Positions 1 to 17,419 of a stretch of 64,000 nt of DNA are shown piece after piece. The notes beneath the pieces were generated by a model, which searched no databases, was not told where the DNA came from, and was given only the letters and a program-made list of their open reading frames with translations. Numbering within the stretch: position 1 is the first letter of the stretch; every line of letters starts with the position of its first letter. Position numbers and translations under genes: made by a program. The stretch is from Cannabis sativa. Taxonomy: Eukaryota > Streptophyta > Magnoliopsida > Rosales > Cannabaceae. Location: assembly GCF_029168945.1 (NCBI RefSeq), contig NC_083603.1, positions 5,208,001 to 5,272,000 of the forward strand. The letters are read 5' to 3'.

Positions 1-1794
1 AAAAGGTATGAGAAACCTTACATTGGTTGCAGCGGAATTAAATGACTCCTTCCGTTCAAATCTCTAACCCATGTATCCTTTATGTAGCAAAGTATCACCA
101 AGATCTGAACGCGAAACTCCTTCTTGTTGTTTGGATTCTTCACAGTCTTACACACTATGATTGAGGACTTACTTGATATGTGTGGACATGCACTCAATCA
201 CTAAGGCTTGAAATTATTTGTGAAGAAGGCTATAGTATTTTCAAAATTATGAGAAGAAGAAGGAAGAGGTCTCGTGAACCTAGAGAGAAAAACTAGATTT
301 TTAGCTTGAGATGCATTAGTTGGATAATGAGACCATAGTTTTCCTTTTATACTAATTTCCACTAGGGTTAGAGTTGAATTATTTGGAATAAAAAATTGAT
401 AAAATTAGAGTAAAATAACCACCTAGTGGCCGGTCACATAGTGGGCCCTACACTAGTTTGGTTTTTGCCATTTTTCTCAACTATTTTATCTATTTTTCAC
501 AAATACCATTTTTTGTACTTTCAACCCTATAAATGTCAAAACTATTTATTTAATAATTAAATAATTATCAAATAAAATTGTCATTTATAATATTTATTAA
601 TTAGACTCCATAAAGTCTCTTAATTAATAAATTAACCTTAAAATACTATTTCTTCACAATCAAGCCATATCTTAGTGAAAAATTCATAAACTAGATATAG
701 TATAATTTTAGAATTATAATTGATTACCTAAAATCAATTAACTGAGTCTTACAAGCAGTTTGTCTCGGCTAGTGTGGGGACCATGGACCTATATAACCGA
801 GCTTTTAATAAGCAGATCTAGAATTTACCAAGTAAATCCACTAACTTATCAATTCCTCATTAAACCACTATAGAACTTGGAATGACACTCTCAGTTACAT
901 AGAACGCTCTATATGTTCCACGATATAGATACGCTATTAATTATTCATTGTTATAATCCCAATAATCAATGATCCTTTATAGATAATCTACATTGCATAG
1001 GGATTAATTTACCGTTACACCTTTCAATGTATTTTATTCTGAAAATACTTAGCCACCTATAAATGATATTTCAGTGAACTAATATAATCACTGAAATGAG
1101 TACTCAACCATTTATCTCTGTTTAGCCAAGCTCGAAGGAAATCATCGTTTCAATTCTATGTCTAGATAAAAGCTATAGATTCCGTATCTATGATTAGCGC
1201 TCCCACTCAATTGTACTCATATTCCCAAAATGTACGTATCACCCAGACCAAAATGTAGGCTTAACTAACAAATTAAAGAACACAAATAACACTCTTGAGA
1301 TCGAACCTAACCATGTCAGGATTAAGATCATTTGAGCCAGGATCAACTAGGTGATATTCAATTGAATAGATATTACAGTAAATTTATCATATCTAATCCA
1401 AGTTCAATATCGGTCCCCTCCAATGCATACTCCATGCATCCAACCCAAGCTTTACTTTAACCAATGCCCTGGAAAAGACATAGCACTTATTCAAGGTGCA
1501 AGTAAACTATGTTGTAGATTATCATATCAGTTAAGCCCTGTGTACTAATAAATCTAGGAATACGTTTAATCACATGATCTTGATTACTTTCCACTGTGCT
1601 GACGGCACAATAAACAAGAGTATCAATGTGATAAGGATTTAGATGAATTTATAAATCAAATAAACATATAAATGATCACATGAACCAAATGACACACTAA
1701 ATAAGTAATGAAAATAATTCTGTTTCTTTATTGACAATTGAATAGAAAAAGGTTACATTAAAATAAAGCTTTATTTAGGGCACAAAGCCCAACA
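1..1794 (-). mobile_element. Copia-type LTR fragment, cut by window edge
   Basis: The segment ends at 1794 in CCCAACA, so on the minus strand it opens with TGTTGGGCTTTGTGCCC, a common start of plant Ty1/Copia LTRs. No polypurine tract lies just outside 1794, so I read this as the outer border. No tRNA-Met primer site is visible in 1-100, so the LTR probably runs past the window edge. The rest is AT-rich non-coding sequence with no supportable ORF. Bases directly outside 1794 still read as LINE coding sequence, so the LTR element seems to have landed in a LINE. The family is inferred from the end motif only; the internal domains are not in the window. Confidence 0.6.
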
Positions 1795-2075
1795 GATAAG
1801 ACTGTACCTTAACAGGAACATCACCCTTACTGAACACTTGATTTGGAAAAGAACAAGATGCTCTAGCAAGAGTATGAGTAACCATGTTAGCAGATCGTTT
1901 AATAAAAAAATAAAGAAACGTTGTTTAAAGATGTAAGAAATTTACGACAATATTCTATAATAAGCTTAAAAAAAGCATAGATAATAAATTTCGAATAGCT
2001 TAGACTGCTACCAAGGAGACTGACTCCAACTCCACTTTTTGCTATGGTTGAGTTTTAATCCAACTTAGCACAAAA
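1795..2075 (-). pseudogene. LINE RNase H C-terminal fragment
   Basis: Minus-strand translation gives the tail of the RNase H domain typical of plant L1-type LINEs: KRSANMVTHTLARAS, then FPNQVFSKGDVPVK, preceded in another frame by DCRKFLTSLNNVSLFF. The frame break near 1905 shows it is decayed. The 3' end of the LINE is missing because the LTR at 1794 interrupts it. It resembles the LINEs at 12920-14785 and 29030-29772, which have KRSANKVAH-type motifs at the same place. Confidence 0.55.
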
Positions 2076-2083
2076 CTACCCGA

Positions 2084-2330
2084 CTTTTTTTTTTTTTTTG
2101 AAGAAAAGCGTACATATATTAGAATCAAAAGTAGTTAAACCTCACGGTCATTACAAAACAAGTGTTCTGAAATTGAGCAAATCGGGATACAACTGAAATT
2201 GTGGTGGGTAAACGCCCATTTAGCCACATTATAGGCGACAAAGTTACAATGCCTACTAATATTAGAGAAAATATAACTAACAAAATAAGGAAAAGATCTA
2301 ATACAAAATGAGACATAGTTCTCAACTCCC
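2084..2330 (-). mobile_element. LINE 3'-end fragment with A tail
   Basis: A T-run at about 2084-2099 is the poly(A) tail of a minus-strand retroposon, preceded in that orientation by CTTC. The open stretch next to it reads SRHCNFVAYNVAKWA, then ends IPICSISEHLFCNDREV and stop. This fits the C-terminus of a LINE RNase H domain (N.VAHN.AKWA pattern). Only about 250 bp remain, so it is strongly 5'-truncated. It is a different family from the neighbour at 1795-2075. Confidence 0.5.
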
Positions 2331-2758
2331 ATCAAAATACCTCCCTATTAAGAGTGTTGATAACTAAATGCCACACGAAAAATAGCATAATCAACAATTA
2401 GCTTCATTGTCATATGTATTTAATATCACAATAATATTATTTTCAGTAATAAAAATGAAATTTCAGAAAAAAAAAATTAGAAGAAAATGAAACAGCGCAT
2501 GTTAACAGATAATATACGAACCCAGTGCACGTTAGCATGTGTCTATGCTTCCTGCACCGTCTGTCACTACTACGATACGTCCTCTTTCTCCGCCGACCTC
2601 TCTTATCCTACGCACCAACCCCATTGTCTTTCCCATTCTCTTCTTCTAGGGCTAACTAGGGCACACTCTTCTTCTTCTCCTCGCTCAATTCTCCTTCCCC
2701 AATTCTCCATGCCCTTCCAAGAACTAGGGTTTTATCTTCTCACCTTTTCACACTGCAC

Positions 2759-10799
<8,041 letters not shown>

Positions 10800-11200
10800 A
10801 GATCATAACCCCCTGAATCTGTCAATAAAGCTTGGCCTCGAGGTTCCTATTCCGAAAGGGGTCCCATGGGATAGGCTGGGGGAAAGAAAGTGTGCTCCAT
10901 CCATCTGTGTTAGTTTTGTAAATATATTAGCTCTATTGATCGATCTACTGTCCATGAAATTAGAGAGAGATGGTATAGATGGAGTCACAGTCGAGCAATT
11001 TTCGGGTGTAAGAGCTATTTTTCTATGTTCTATTATTGAATTGGAGAGGCCTAATTCTAGGAGGCAATGATAAGCTTGCTAGCAAATACAGCCTTGTCCA
11101 TTTTTTAGCTTTAGGTAAATTCATGTAAAAGATGTCATATTATTATTCAAATGTAATAATGAAAAATATATAAGGTTTTCTTGCATATATTATATAATAT
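10800..11200 (+). other. INO80 3' UTR and flank
   Basis: This follows the INO80 stop. It holds candidate poly(A) signals (AATAAA-like at 10823 and AATGAAAA near 11157), but the cleavage site cannot be read. The part from about 11071 onward is repeated at 23635-23900. Confidence 0.4.
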
Positions 11201-11370
11201 AATATAGCAGGTAATTGCTATTTTATTTTTATTTTTTTTTTAAAAAAAGGTCTCTTTCTTTTATGTAAGGTATGAAAATGTGGAACAATTAATTCCTAGG
11301 AATTTTGTCATTATTGAGACCATTTTGTGAGATTTAAATAAGCAGCAGAACCAATATATTTATTTAATCT
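11071..11370 (+). repeat. INO80 3' flank, copy 1 of a duplicated segment
   Basis: Stretches such as GCTAGCAAATACAGCCTTGT, TTTAGCTTTAGGTA, ATTCATGTAAAAGATGTCAT and, further on, TTAAATAAGCAGCAGAACC and CCAATATATTTA recur in the same order and orientation at 23635-23900. The two copies differ by small indels and the match is patchy in the middle. Copy 1 is attached to the INO80 gene, so it is probably the source. Confidence 0.7.
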
Positions 11371-11511
11371 TGAAAAATTATTATTATTTTTTAAAATATA
11401 TATATCTTATACTTATATAAGAATCACATGAGATTATGTGACATTCTTTATGTATTTTGTTTACTATTCTTTGTTTCTTAAATTTTTTAGATTTTATTAT
11501 TTTTATTTAAT

Positions 11512-11553
11512 AAAAACCTTTCATATTTTCAAAAAAAAAAAAAAACCTTTCAT
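11512..11553 (+). mobile_element. Poly(A)-only retroposon insertion
   Basis: AAAAACCTTTCAT occurs at 11512-11524 and again at 11541-11553. Between the copies lie only ATTTTC and ten As (11525-11540). This is the footprint of target-primed reverse transcription: an A tail plus a few bases, flanked by a 13-bp target-site duplication. The TTC(A)n ending matches the 3' ends of the LINEs in this window. Confidence 0.6.
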
Positions 11554-11576
11554 TTTTTTTATCCTCACTCCCTATT

Positions 11577-11627
11577 AATTAATAACAACATTTTTTGTTC
11601 AAAAAAAAAAAATTAATAACAACATTT
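11577..11627 (+). mobile_element. Poly(A)-only retroposon insertion
   Basis: AATTAATAACAACATTT occurs at 11577-11593 and again at 11611-11627, a perfect 17-bp direct repeat. It flanks TTTGTTC plus ten As (11594-11610). Same architecture as 11512-11553. Confidence 0.65.
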
Positions 11628-11850
11628 ATGTGTTTATCAATAATAAATAATTAAAAGACCGAAGAAGAAGTAACATTAAATTAAAAACATTAATTATAAA
11701 ATAATTTTTATTTATTAACATATAATAATAATAATAAATTATTCAAATACCATAATAATAATAATAGATAGATATATGACAAATTTTATTATATATTATA
11801 TATGAGAAAATATAAGTTCAAGTAAATTTATATAATAAATAGTCAAAATT

Positions 11851-12484
11851 TAGGGATGGACAGTATCCAATCCAATCCAATTTAATTACAAAATATTAGA
11901 TATTCAATTACAGTTGGATTGGATTGAATGCTAAAAGTTGGATTCTAATTAGATTAGATTGGTTATTGGATGTCAATCTCAAAATTCAATTAAAAATCGA
12001 TCCAATCCAATTACATTTATAAATGTTAAAAAATTATTTATATAATAAAAAATATTGAAAAATATAATGTATTTTTATTAGATTTTTTTTTGTGTGTGTT
12101 GAATTTGTAACATTTCGTTGTTTTGTGTATTTATTTTCACGACATTTTGTTCTATTTTATTACTTAGAAATATTGTTGTTTTAATTATTTAAAACTTTTA
12201 GTTATATTACACTTGTAATAATGATATGTTTATGAAGTATTAAACTTAAATAAACAGTGATACTTAGTTTTTAATTATTTTTCTTCATATTTTTAAGTTA
12301 ATATTAAAATGTAGGTTTGTAATTAGATATCCAATTAAAAAGACGATCCAATCCAATTAGTAATTGAATTGAATTTTGAGGTCTAATTAGATTGGATGGG
12401 ATGATGATTTTTCAAATCCAATTACTAATTGGATTAGATCAAATGAGGAGAAAAACATTGGATTAGATCGGATGTCCACCCCTA
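11851..12484. mobile_element. hAT-like MITE
   Basis: The left end reads TAGGGATGGACA and the right end, reversed, TAGGGGTGGACA; both are followed by ATCC/CCAATC-rich subterminal sequence. That gives imperfect terminal inverted repeats around about 630 bp of AT-rich, non-coding DNA. The flanks are only roughly duplicated (TCAAAATT against TTAAAATT), so the superfamily is tentative. There is no transposase ORF. Confidence 0.5.
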
Positions 12485-12919
12485 ATTAAAATTATTGTGT
12501 ATGCATTCTAAATTGCTACAAAACTCTTAAAAGTAAGGATGACTATAAATTTTATGCTTTTGTGTGCTTCGGAAGGCTAAAGCTTTGTATTCTAACTTCA
12601 AAGGGTAATGAGGAAGTTGATAGACTTGAAAGATTTGGTATGTTTTATAATAATGTATTTTAAACTTTCTTTCTTAATCTATTTTATATTTTTCTACTGT
12701 AATTTATTTTTCTATATAAGAATAGTTATTTTGTATCTTGTACTATAGTCAACTGAATTATTTTATTTTTTTTCCATGTGAGAATTGCATAATCATTTTC
12801 AGTTTGGTTCATAAAATTAGATAAAATATTATAGACTTGAATCAAGTTGATTGTGATTTTTATATTCTACCTGCTATACCAATTTTTTTGGATTATTTAA
12901 CAAAAAAGTTGAATTGAAT
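12485..12919. other. AT-rich intergenic, nothing recognised
   Basis: About 430 bp of AT-rich sequence between a MITE and the 3' end of a LINE. I see no ORF, RNA gene or repeat structure. Confidence 0.4.
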
Positions 12920-14785
12920 GTTTTTTTTTTTTTTTGAAACATGAAATATCAACTTCATTAAAATAAAGCATTCAAATTACAAATTGGCATGAAAGTCTGC
13001 CAGAACATCAACATCATGAATGCTACGATCAGAATAGAAATAAGAGCACCTAGCTATGAAGTGGGCAACTTTGTTTGCTGATCGTCTAACAAAACGAACA
13101 CTAACATTAGGTAGAGAGGATAAGAGAATTTTACAATCATGAGTAATCAGACCAAAGATAGAAGAAATTTGTTGATTACTAGAGATTGCTTGGACAGTGA
13201 GTAAACTATCAGTTTCCACCTCTACCGTATTCCAACCTTTATCTTTGAGCCAACTGAGTGCTTCCTTGACCCCCAAGGCCTCAACAACCACAGCCGAGAA
13301 CGAGCCATGATAGTACTTGGCCACGAAGTCAATGACCCTGCCTTCTGAATCACAAGCTACTATACCAAACCCATAGGCATTGTCTTTCTCAAAGATGGCC
13401 CCGTCAACGTTGATCTTGATCGTATCATAAGCAGGTTTAGTCCAATGCTCAAAGTTGTTTCCATCTCCTATCAAAGAAGAGGATAACAAACTTGTTTTAT
13501 CTTGAGCTTTTAACCAGTGATCAAGGGTAGTCCACGCTGAAGAAACAACATGAGAAGGTGAAGATGCTTTTTTGTCCCAAACTAAAGAATTTCTTGCCTT
13601 CCAAATTGACCAACATAGCATCACAACACGGCAAGAGATGTCTTCATCAAAATCAAAGCCATTGAACACATCATAAAGAAAGTGTCCAATGGTTCCAACA
13701 AAGTTAGCATGGGTAACAATATCAGCCTTTTGCCAACAACTAATTGCAAAGGGGCAGCTAAGTAATATATGCGAAGCAGATTCAGTAGCATGATTGCAAA
13801 CAGGGCACATAGAAGAAACACTTACCCCCTTAGAGATGAGCTGAAGACAGGTAGGAAGCACATTTGAGACTGCCCGCCACATAAAGTTCTTCACTTTAGG
13901 AGGTATTTTGAGGTGCCACAGTTTACGCCAAAAGCCTGAATTGTCTTCCCTAGAACGGTTGTTCTTCCGACTTTGCAGCAGATTGTAGGCCGACTTGACA
14001 GAATAATGGCCTAATTTCTCACCAGCCCAGGCCCATTGATCATCAGTAGCAGAGAAACTGAGGGGAATTCCCAGAATAAGGTCAGCATCCCTGACATTAA
14101 ACATATCTCGCACAAGAGAGACATCCCAACTTCTATCATCCACATGAAAAAGAGAGTTGACCGTATGATGGTCGAGACCCGGAGTAGTGGTGGATACAAA
14201 AGGGTTACCGTTATCAGGGAGCCAAGGATGAGCCAGAATGCTTGTTGCAGTACCAGTGCCAATGATCCTCCTAGTACCAGACCGTACCAAGTCTTAGACA
14301 TTCCAAATACTACGCCAAACAAAACTGGGATTACTTCCCAGTTCAGCATGAAGAAAATCCGATCGTGGGTAGTACTTGGCTTTAAAAACTTGACTAACAA
14401 GGGATGAATCAGAGCATAACAATCGTCACCCTTGTTTGGCAAGCATTGCAAGGTTAAAATCATGGAGGTGACGAAAACCCATACCTCCCAAGTCCTTGGG
14501 AACAGCCAACCGATCCCAAGACATCCAAATAATACCTTGCCCACTAGCACTCTTTGTTTTCCACCAAAAGCTAGCCATAAGTTTCTCAATATCATTGCAG
14601 ATTTTCAGAGGGATCGGAAACACACTCATGGCATATGTTGGAAGAGATTGGATGACAGTCTTTAGCAGAATTTTCTTACCAGCACGAGAAAGGAACTTAC
14701 CATCCCAACTATTTATGCGGTTAAGTGACATAAATAATAAATTTTCGTAATAAATATATTGTGGGACATATTGAAAAAAACTCAA
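12920..14785 (-). pseudogene. 5'-truncated L1-type LINE, ORF2 C-terminal part
   Basis: The minus strand encodes the end of a plant LINE ORF2: the post-RT segment ([36 protein letters not shown]), then the zinc-binding reverse-transcriptase region (FWRKLWHLKIPPKVKNFMWR, CPVC...H...SHILLSCPFA), then RNase H (KINVDGAIFEKDN, VETDSLLTVQAI, RRSANKVAHF). The stop is at 12977 and a T-run at about 12921-12936 is the A tail. Two in-frame stops break the frame: TGA at 14426-14428 where this family has Trp (AKQGW), and TAA at 14294-14296. Otherwise the frame stays open for about 1.8 kb, so decay is recent. The endonuclease and RT core are missing, a normal 5' truncation. No clear target duplication was found. 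Confidence 0.85.
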
Positions 14786-14959
14786 TACTCAGCCTATGAG
14801 GCGACCTAATCTAAATAAGGATCACAAGATTTACGAAGAGAGGTATTTCAGCATTGTCGAGATGTTATTTCGATAAAACATTCAACATCTCGTAGTACAA
14901 GGATCTTGTAACTGACCGTAATACGATGATCTTGGATGAGTTCGTAATATAAAGATCTT

Positions 14960-15110
14960 GCATCATCTCATAATACATAATCAGTGGTGCATCACCTCGT
15001 ATTACACAGTCAATGATGTATCACCTCGTACTACACAGCAGTGGTGCATCACCTTGTATTACACAGTCAGTGATACATCACATCGTAACACATAGTCACT
15101 GGTACGTCAT
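14960..15110. repeat. Minisatellite, about 29-bp unit
   Basis: Four to five imperfect head-to-tail copies of a unit like TCAGTGGTGCATCACCTCGT plus ATTACACAG start near 14981, 15010, 15039, 15067 and 15096. Less similar CGTA/TAC motifs at 14890-14960 may be older copies. Not coding. Confidence 0.7.
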
Positions 15111-15567
15111 CACTAATAATGCTCATATCAAAAACAAATAATGCTACTCTTGATGATGATATACATCATCACTTATTATACTCTTGATATTACTTACATA
15201 TATCTCCCAGCACATGTCCATTAGTTTCAAAATTTTATCGAAAAATCATATAAATTCTATCCAAAATCTTCAAATAAATTTATAAAAAAGCTATAGAAAA
15301 TATATCAAAAAACCAATTGGTTAGAAGCTTGACCACCTTCATCATCTTCGGTTATTTGGACCAACCACTTGTTAATATAATGATGAATTAATAAAAATTC
15401 AAACATGAGATAAAGTAAACTTATTGTTACAAATAAGTTTCTATTACATTTTAATTTATGTACAAAGTTGAAATATATAAACCCCAAATATATTATTAAT
15501 TATAAACCCTACGTATTCTATTAATTATAATATATAACTAAACAATGCCTTAAGATAGCCCTCATAA
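15111..15567. other. AT-rich intergenic, nothing recognised
   Basis: AT-rich DNA between the minisatellite and the insertion at 15568. No supportable ORF or repeat structure. Confidence 0.35.
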
Positions 15568-16439
15568 AAGTAGGGTTTCTAGATCAGAAAATTTATAAAA
15601 ATAACGATTTTTGATTTAATTTTACAAAAATACTGCCACAAAAATTACTTTTATACTATCTTGACCATTTTTTTTTTTGTTTTAAACTGTAAACACAAAA
15701 AAAAAAAAAAAAAAAATGAGACCTCCATCTTCCACACCCACAGACAGAACCACCACACGAACACCAGAACAATCGAAAAACAACCATTAATTACGGTGAG
15801 ATAGAGAAAAAAAAGTGAAATCGACGTCAAATAAATAATCGTGGCAAAACAACTGTTAAACAACACTAAAACAAATCAAACAAAAGAAAGAAAAACATGA
15901 TTAGAAAAGACTAAAGAATATTTTGCACAGCCTCAATACCCAATGCAGTAGCAGTTATATTTGCAAGCCCAATCTTAAAAAATCAGAACAAAAAAATTAC
16001 TAAAATAACATAAAAATAAATGTAAAACAATAAGCAGATATAACCACTTAGGAAAATATAAAAGAACCACACACCTCAAAACTTTTTTTCTAGTGAGCTC
16101 GTCAAATTTATTTTTAGGAGAACCAAAATAAAAAAATAACCACAAAATAACCATAGAGAAGGAAGAAGAAATGTATTTTATGATCTTCATTTTTCACACC
16201 CACGGATAGAACCATCACAACACCACGAGAACACCTAGAAAACAATCATTAATTCCAGCAAGATGGAGCAAGAACAGTGAAAAATAAACACAGTATAATG
16301 CAGTATGAAACTTATAAAAATACACAATAAAAAAAATAAAAAATACCACCTGACAGTATTTTTGTTAAAAAATTGTAAAAGATATACTATGTAAATAGGT
16401 CCATTGAACCCCATTTCACAGAAGTAGGGTTTCTAGATC
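15568..16439. mobile_element. Unclassified insertion with 18-bp direct repeats
   Basis: AAGTAGGGTTTCTAGATC occurs at 15568-15585 and exactly again at 16422-16439. The 836 bp between them looks like an insertion with this target duplication. Inside, about 80 bp at 15727-15808 (CACACCCACAGACAGAACC, then CAACCATTAATT) is repeated at 16187-16269. CAAAAATACTGCCA on the left faces TGACAGTATTTTTG on the right. The right part is related, in reverse orientation, to 22690-22830. There are no coding domains and long A/T runs. Class unknown. Confidence 0.55.
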
Positions 16440-16553
16440 TCACTATAGACACATTGAACCAATTAACTGATATGAAATCCCAACTTTCAATGACCATTTT
16501 CAAATTGTTATAAAATGAGAAATGTTGAAGGAGATTTGGGAATATTTGGGAAT

Positions 16554-16842
16554 TAAAGGTGACGTTTGGTTGGAGGTAATGAAATGGAATGAAAACAATT
16601 TTCATTTCATTCTTTTGTTTGGTTGCACATTAAAGTATTGGAGTGTCATTCCAATGGAATGACCTTTCTACAATTTTGGTGGAATAACTATTCTATTTTA
16701 AAATGAAAGGAAAGACCATCCCATTGCATGACAAGAAAAAAATTAATAATTTTTTTATCAATTTTTTTATGTATTTTAAAATTTATTCTATTCTCATTTC
16801 TATTCCTATCTTTTCATTCCTCATAACCAAACGCCACCTAAA
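16554..16842. mobile_element. Short MITE with GGTG-GCGTTTGGTT ends
   Basis: The left end GGTGACGTTTGGTT and right end AACCAAACGCCACC form terminal inverted repeats around 281 bp (16558-16838). TAAA at 16554-16557 and 16839-16842 is the likely target duplication. The interior is AT-rich with ATTCCATTCC-like motifs and no ORF. The ends and the TAA-like target suggest a PIF/Harbinger (Tourist) type; this is an inference. Confidence 0.55.
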
Positions 16843-17419
16843 AGTCTAGAGAATGATAAAAGAAGGTTCACCATTTAGGAGAAGGGAAGCGTGTTCGTAA
16901 CATTATTGCGAAACTAACCTTGAGCTGCCTTATTCCAATACCTAGTATCGCTATTATTACAAAAACTAATCAAGTCTCCTATTTCTAAGTTTTTATGATC
17001 AACAAAATCCTTCCAACTAGGGCAACATATCTGATCATACAAAGTACTTTTCTTATTCCTATCGTTAAATTCTCCCATTTCTCCAACAATTTCGAAATTT
17101 TCAGCAATATTTTCCTCTAAATAAGTATTTCGAACCACTTTAACATGTAATTGAATTTATCTTCTATCCAATTTAAACAGTCTAAAACTTTTAAGAGAGG
17201 TCCATGATTGAATTTATTAACATGTAATTCTTTTGTTTGTTGTGTTTGGTGATTGATGATGTTTTTCTCTTCATAAATAATAAAAAAAAAATGATTGGGA
17301 AAAGAAATTTAATTGTTGGTCTATGCACTCGTCGATACAAAATGTGCATTCCAAAATTGACAAATCTCAAAACTTTCAGTTTGAGATAAATATACTAAGT
17401 CGTACAACAAGTGAAACAA
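16843..17419. other. RH29 3' flank
   Basis: AT-rich DNA downstream (in gene direction) of RH29. It presumably holds the 3' UTR and poly(A) site, which I cannot place. No other gene seen. Confidence 0.35.

Noticed and set aside
14785..14960. Target duplication or 5' end of the 12920-14785 LINE
   Set aside because: I looked for a copy of the TTGAATTGAATG flank beside the A tail and found none, so the exact 5' border stays open.
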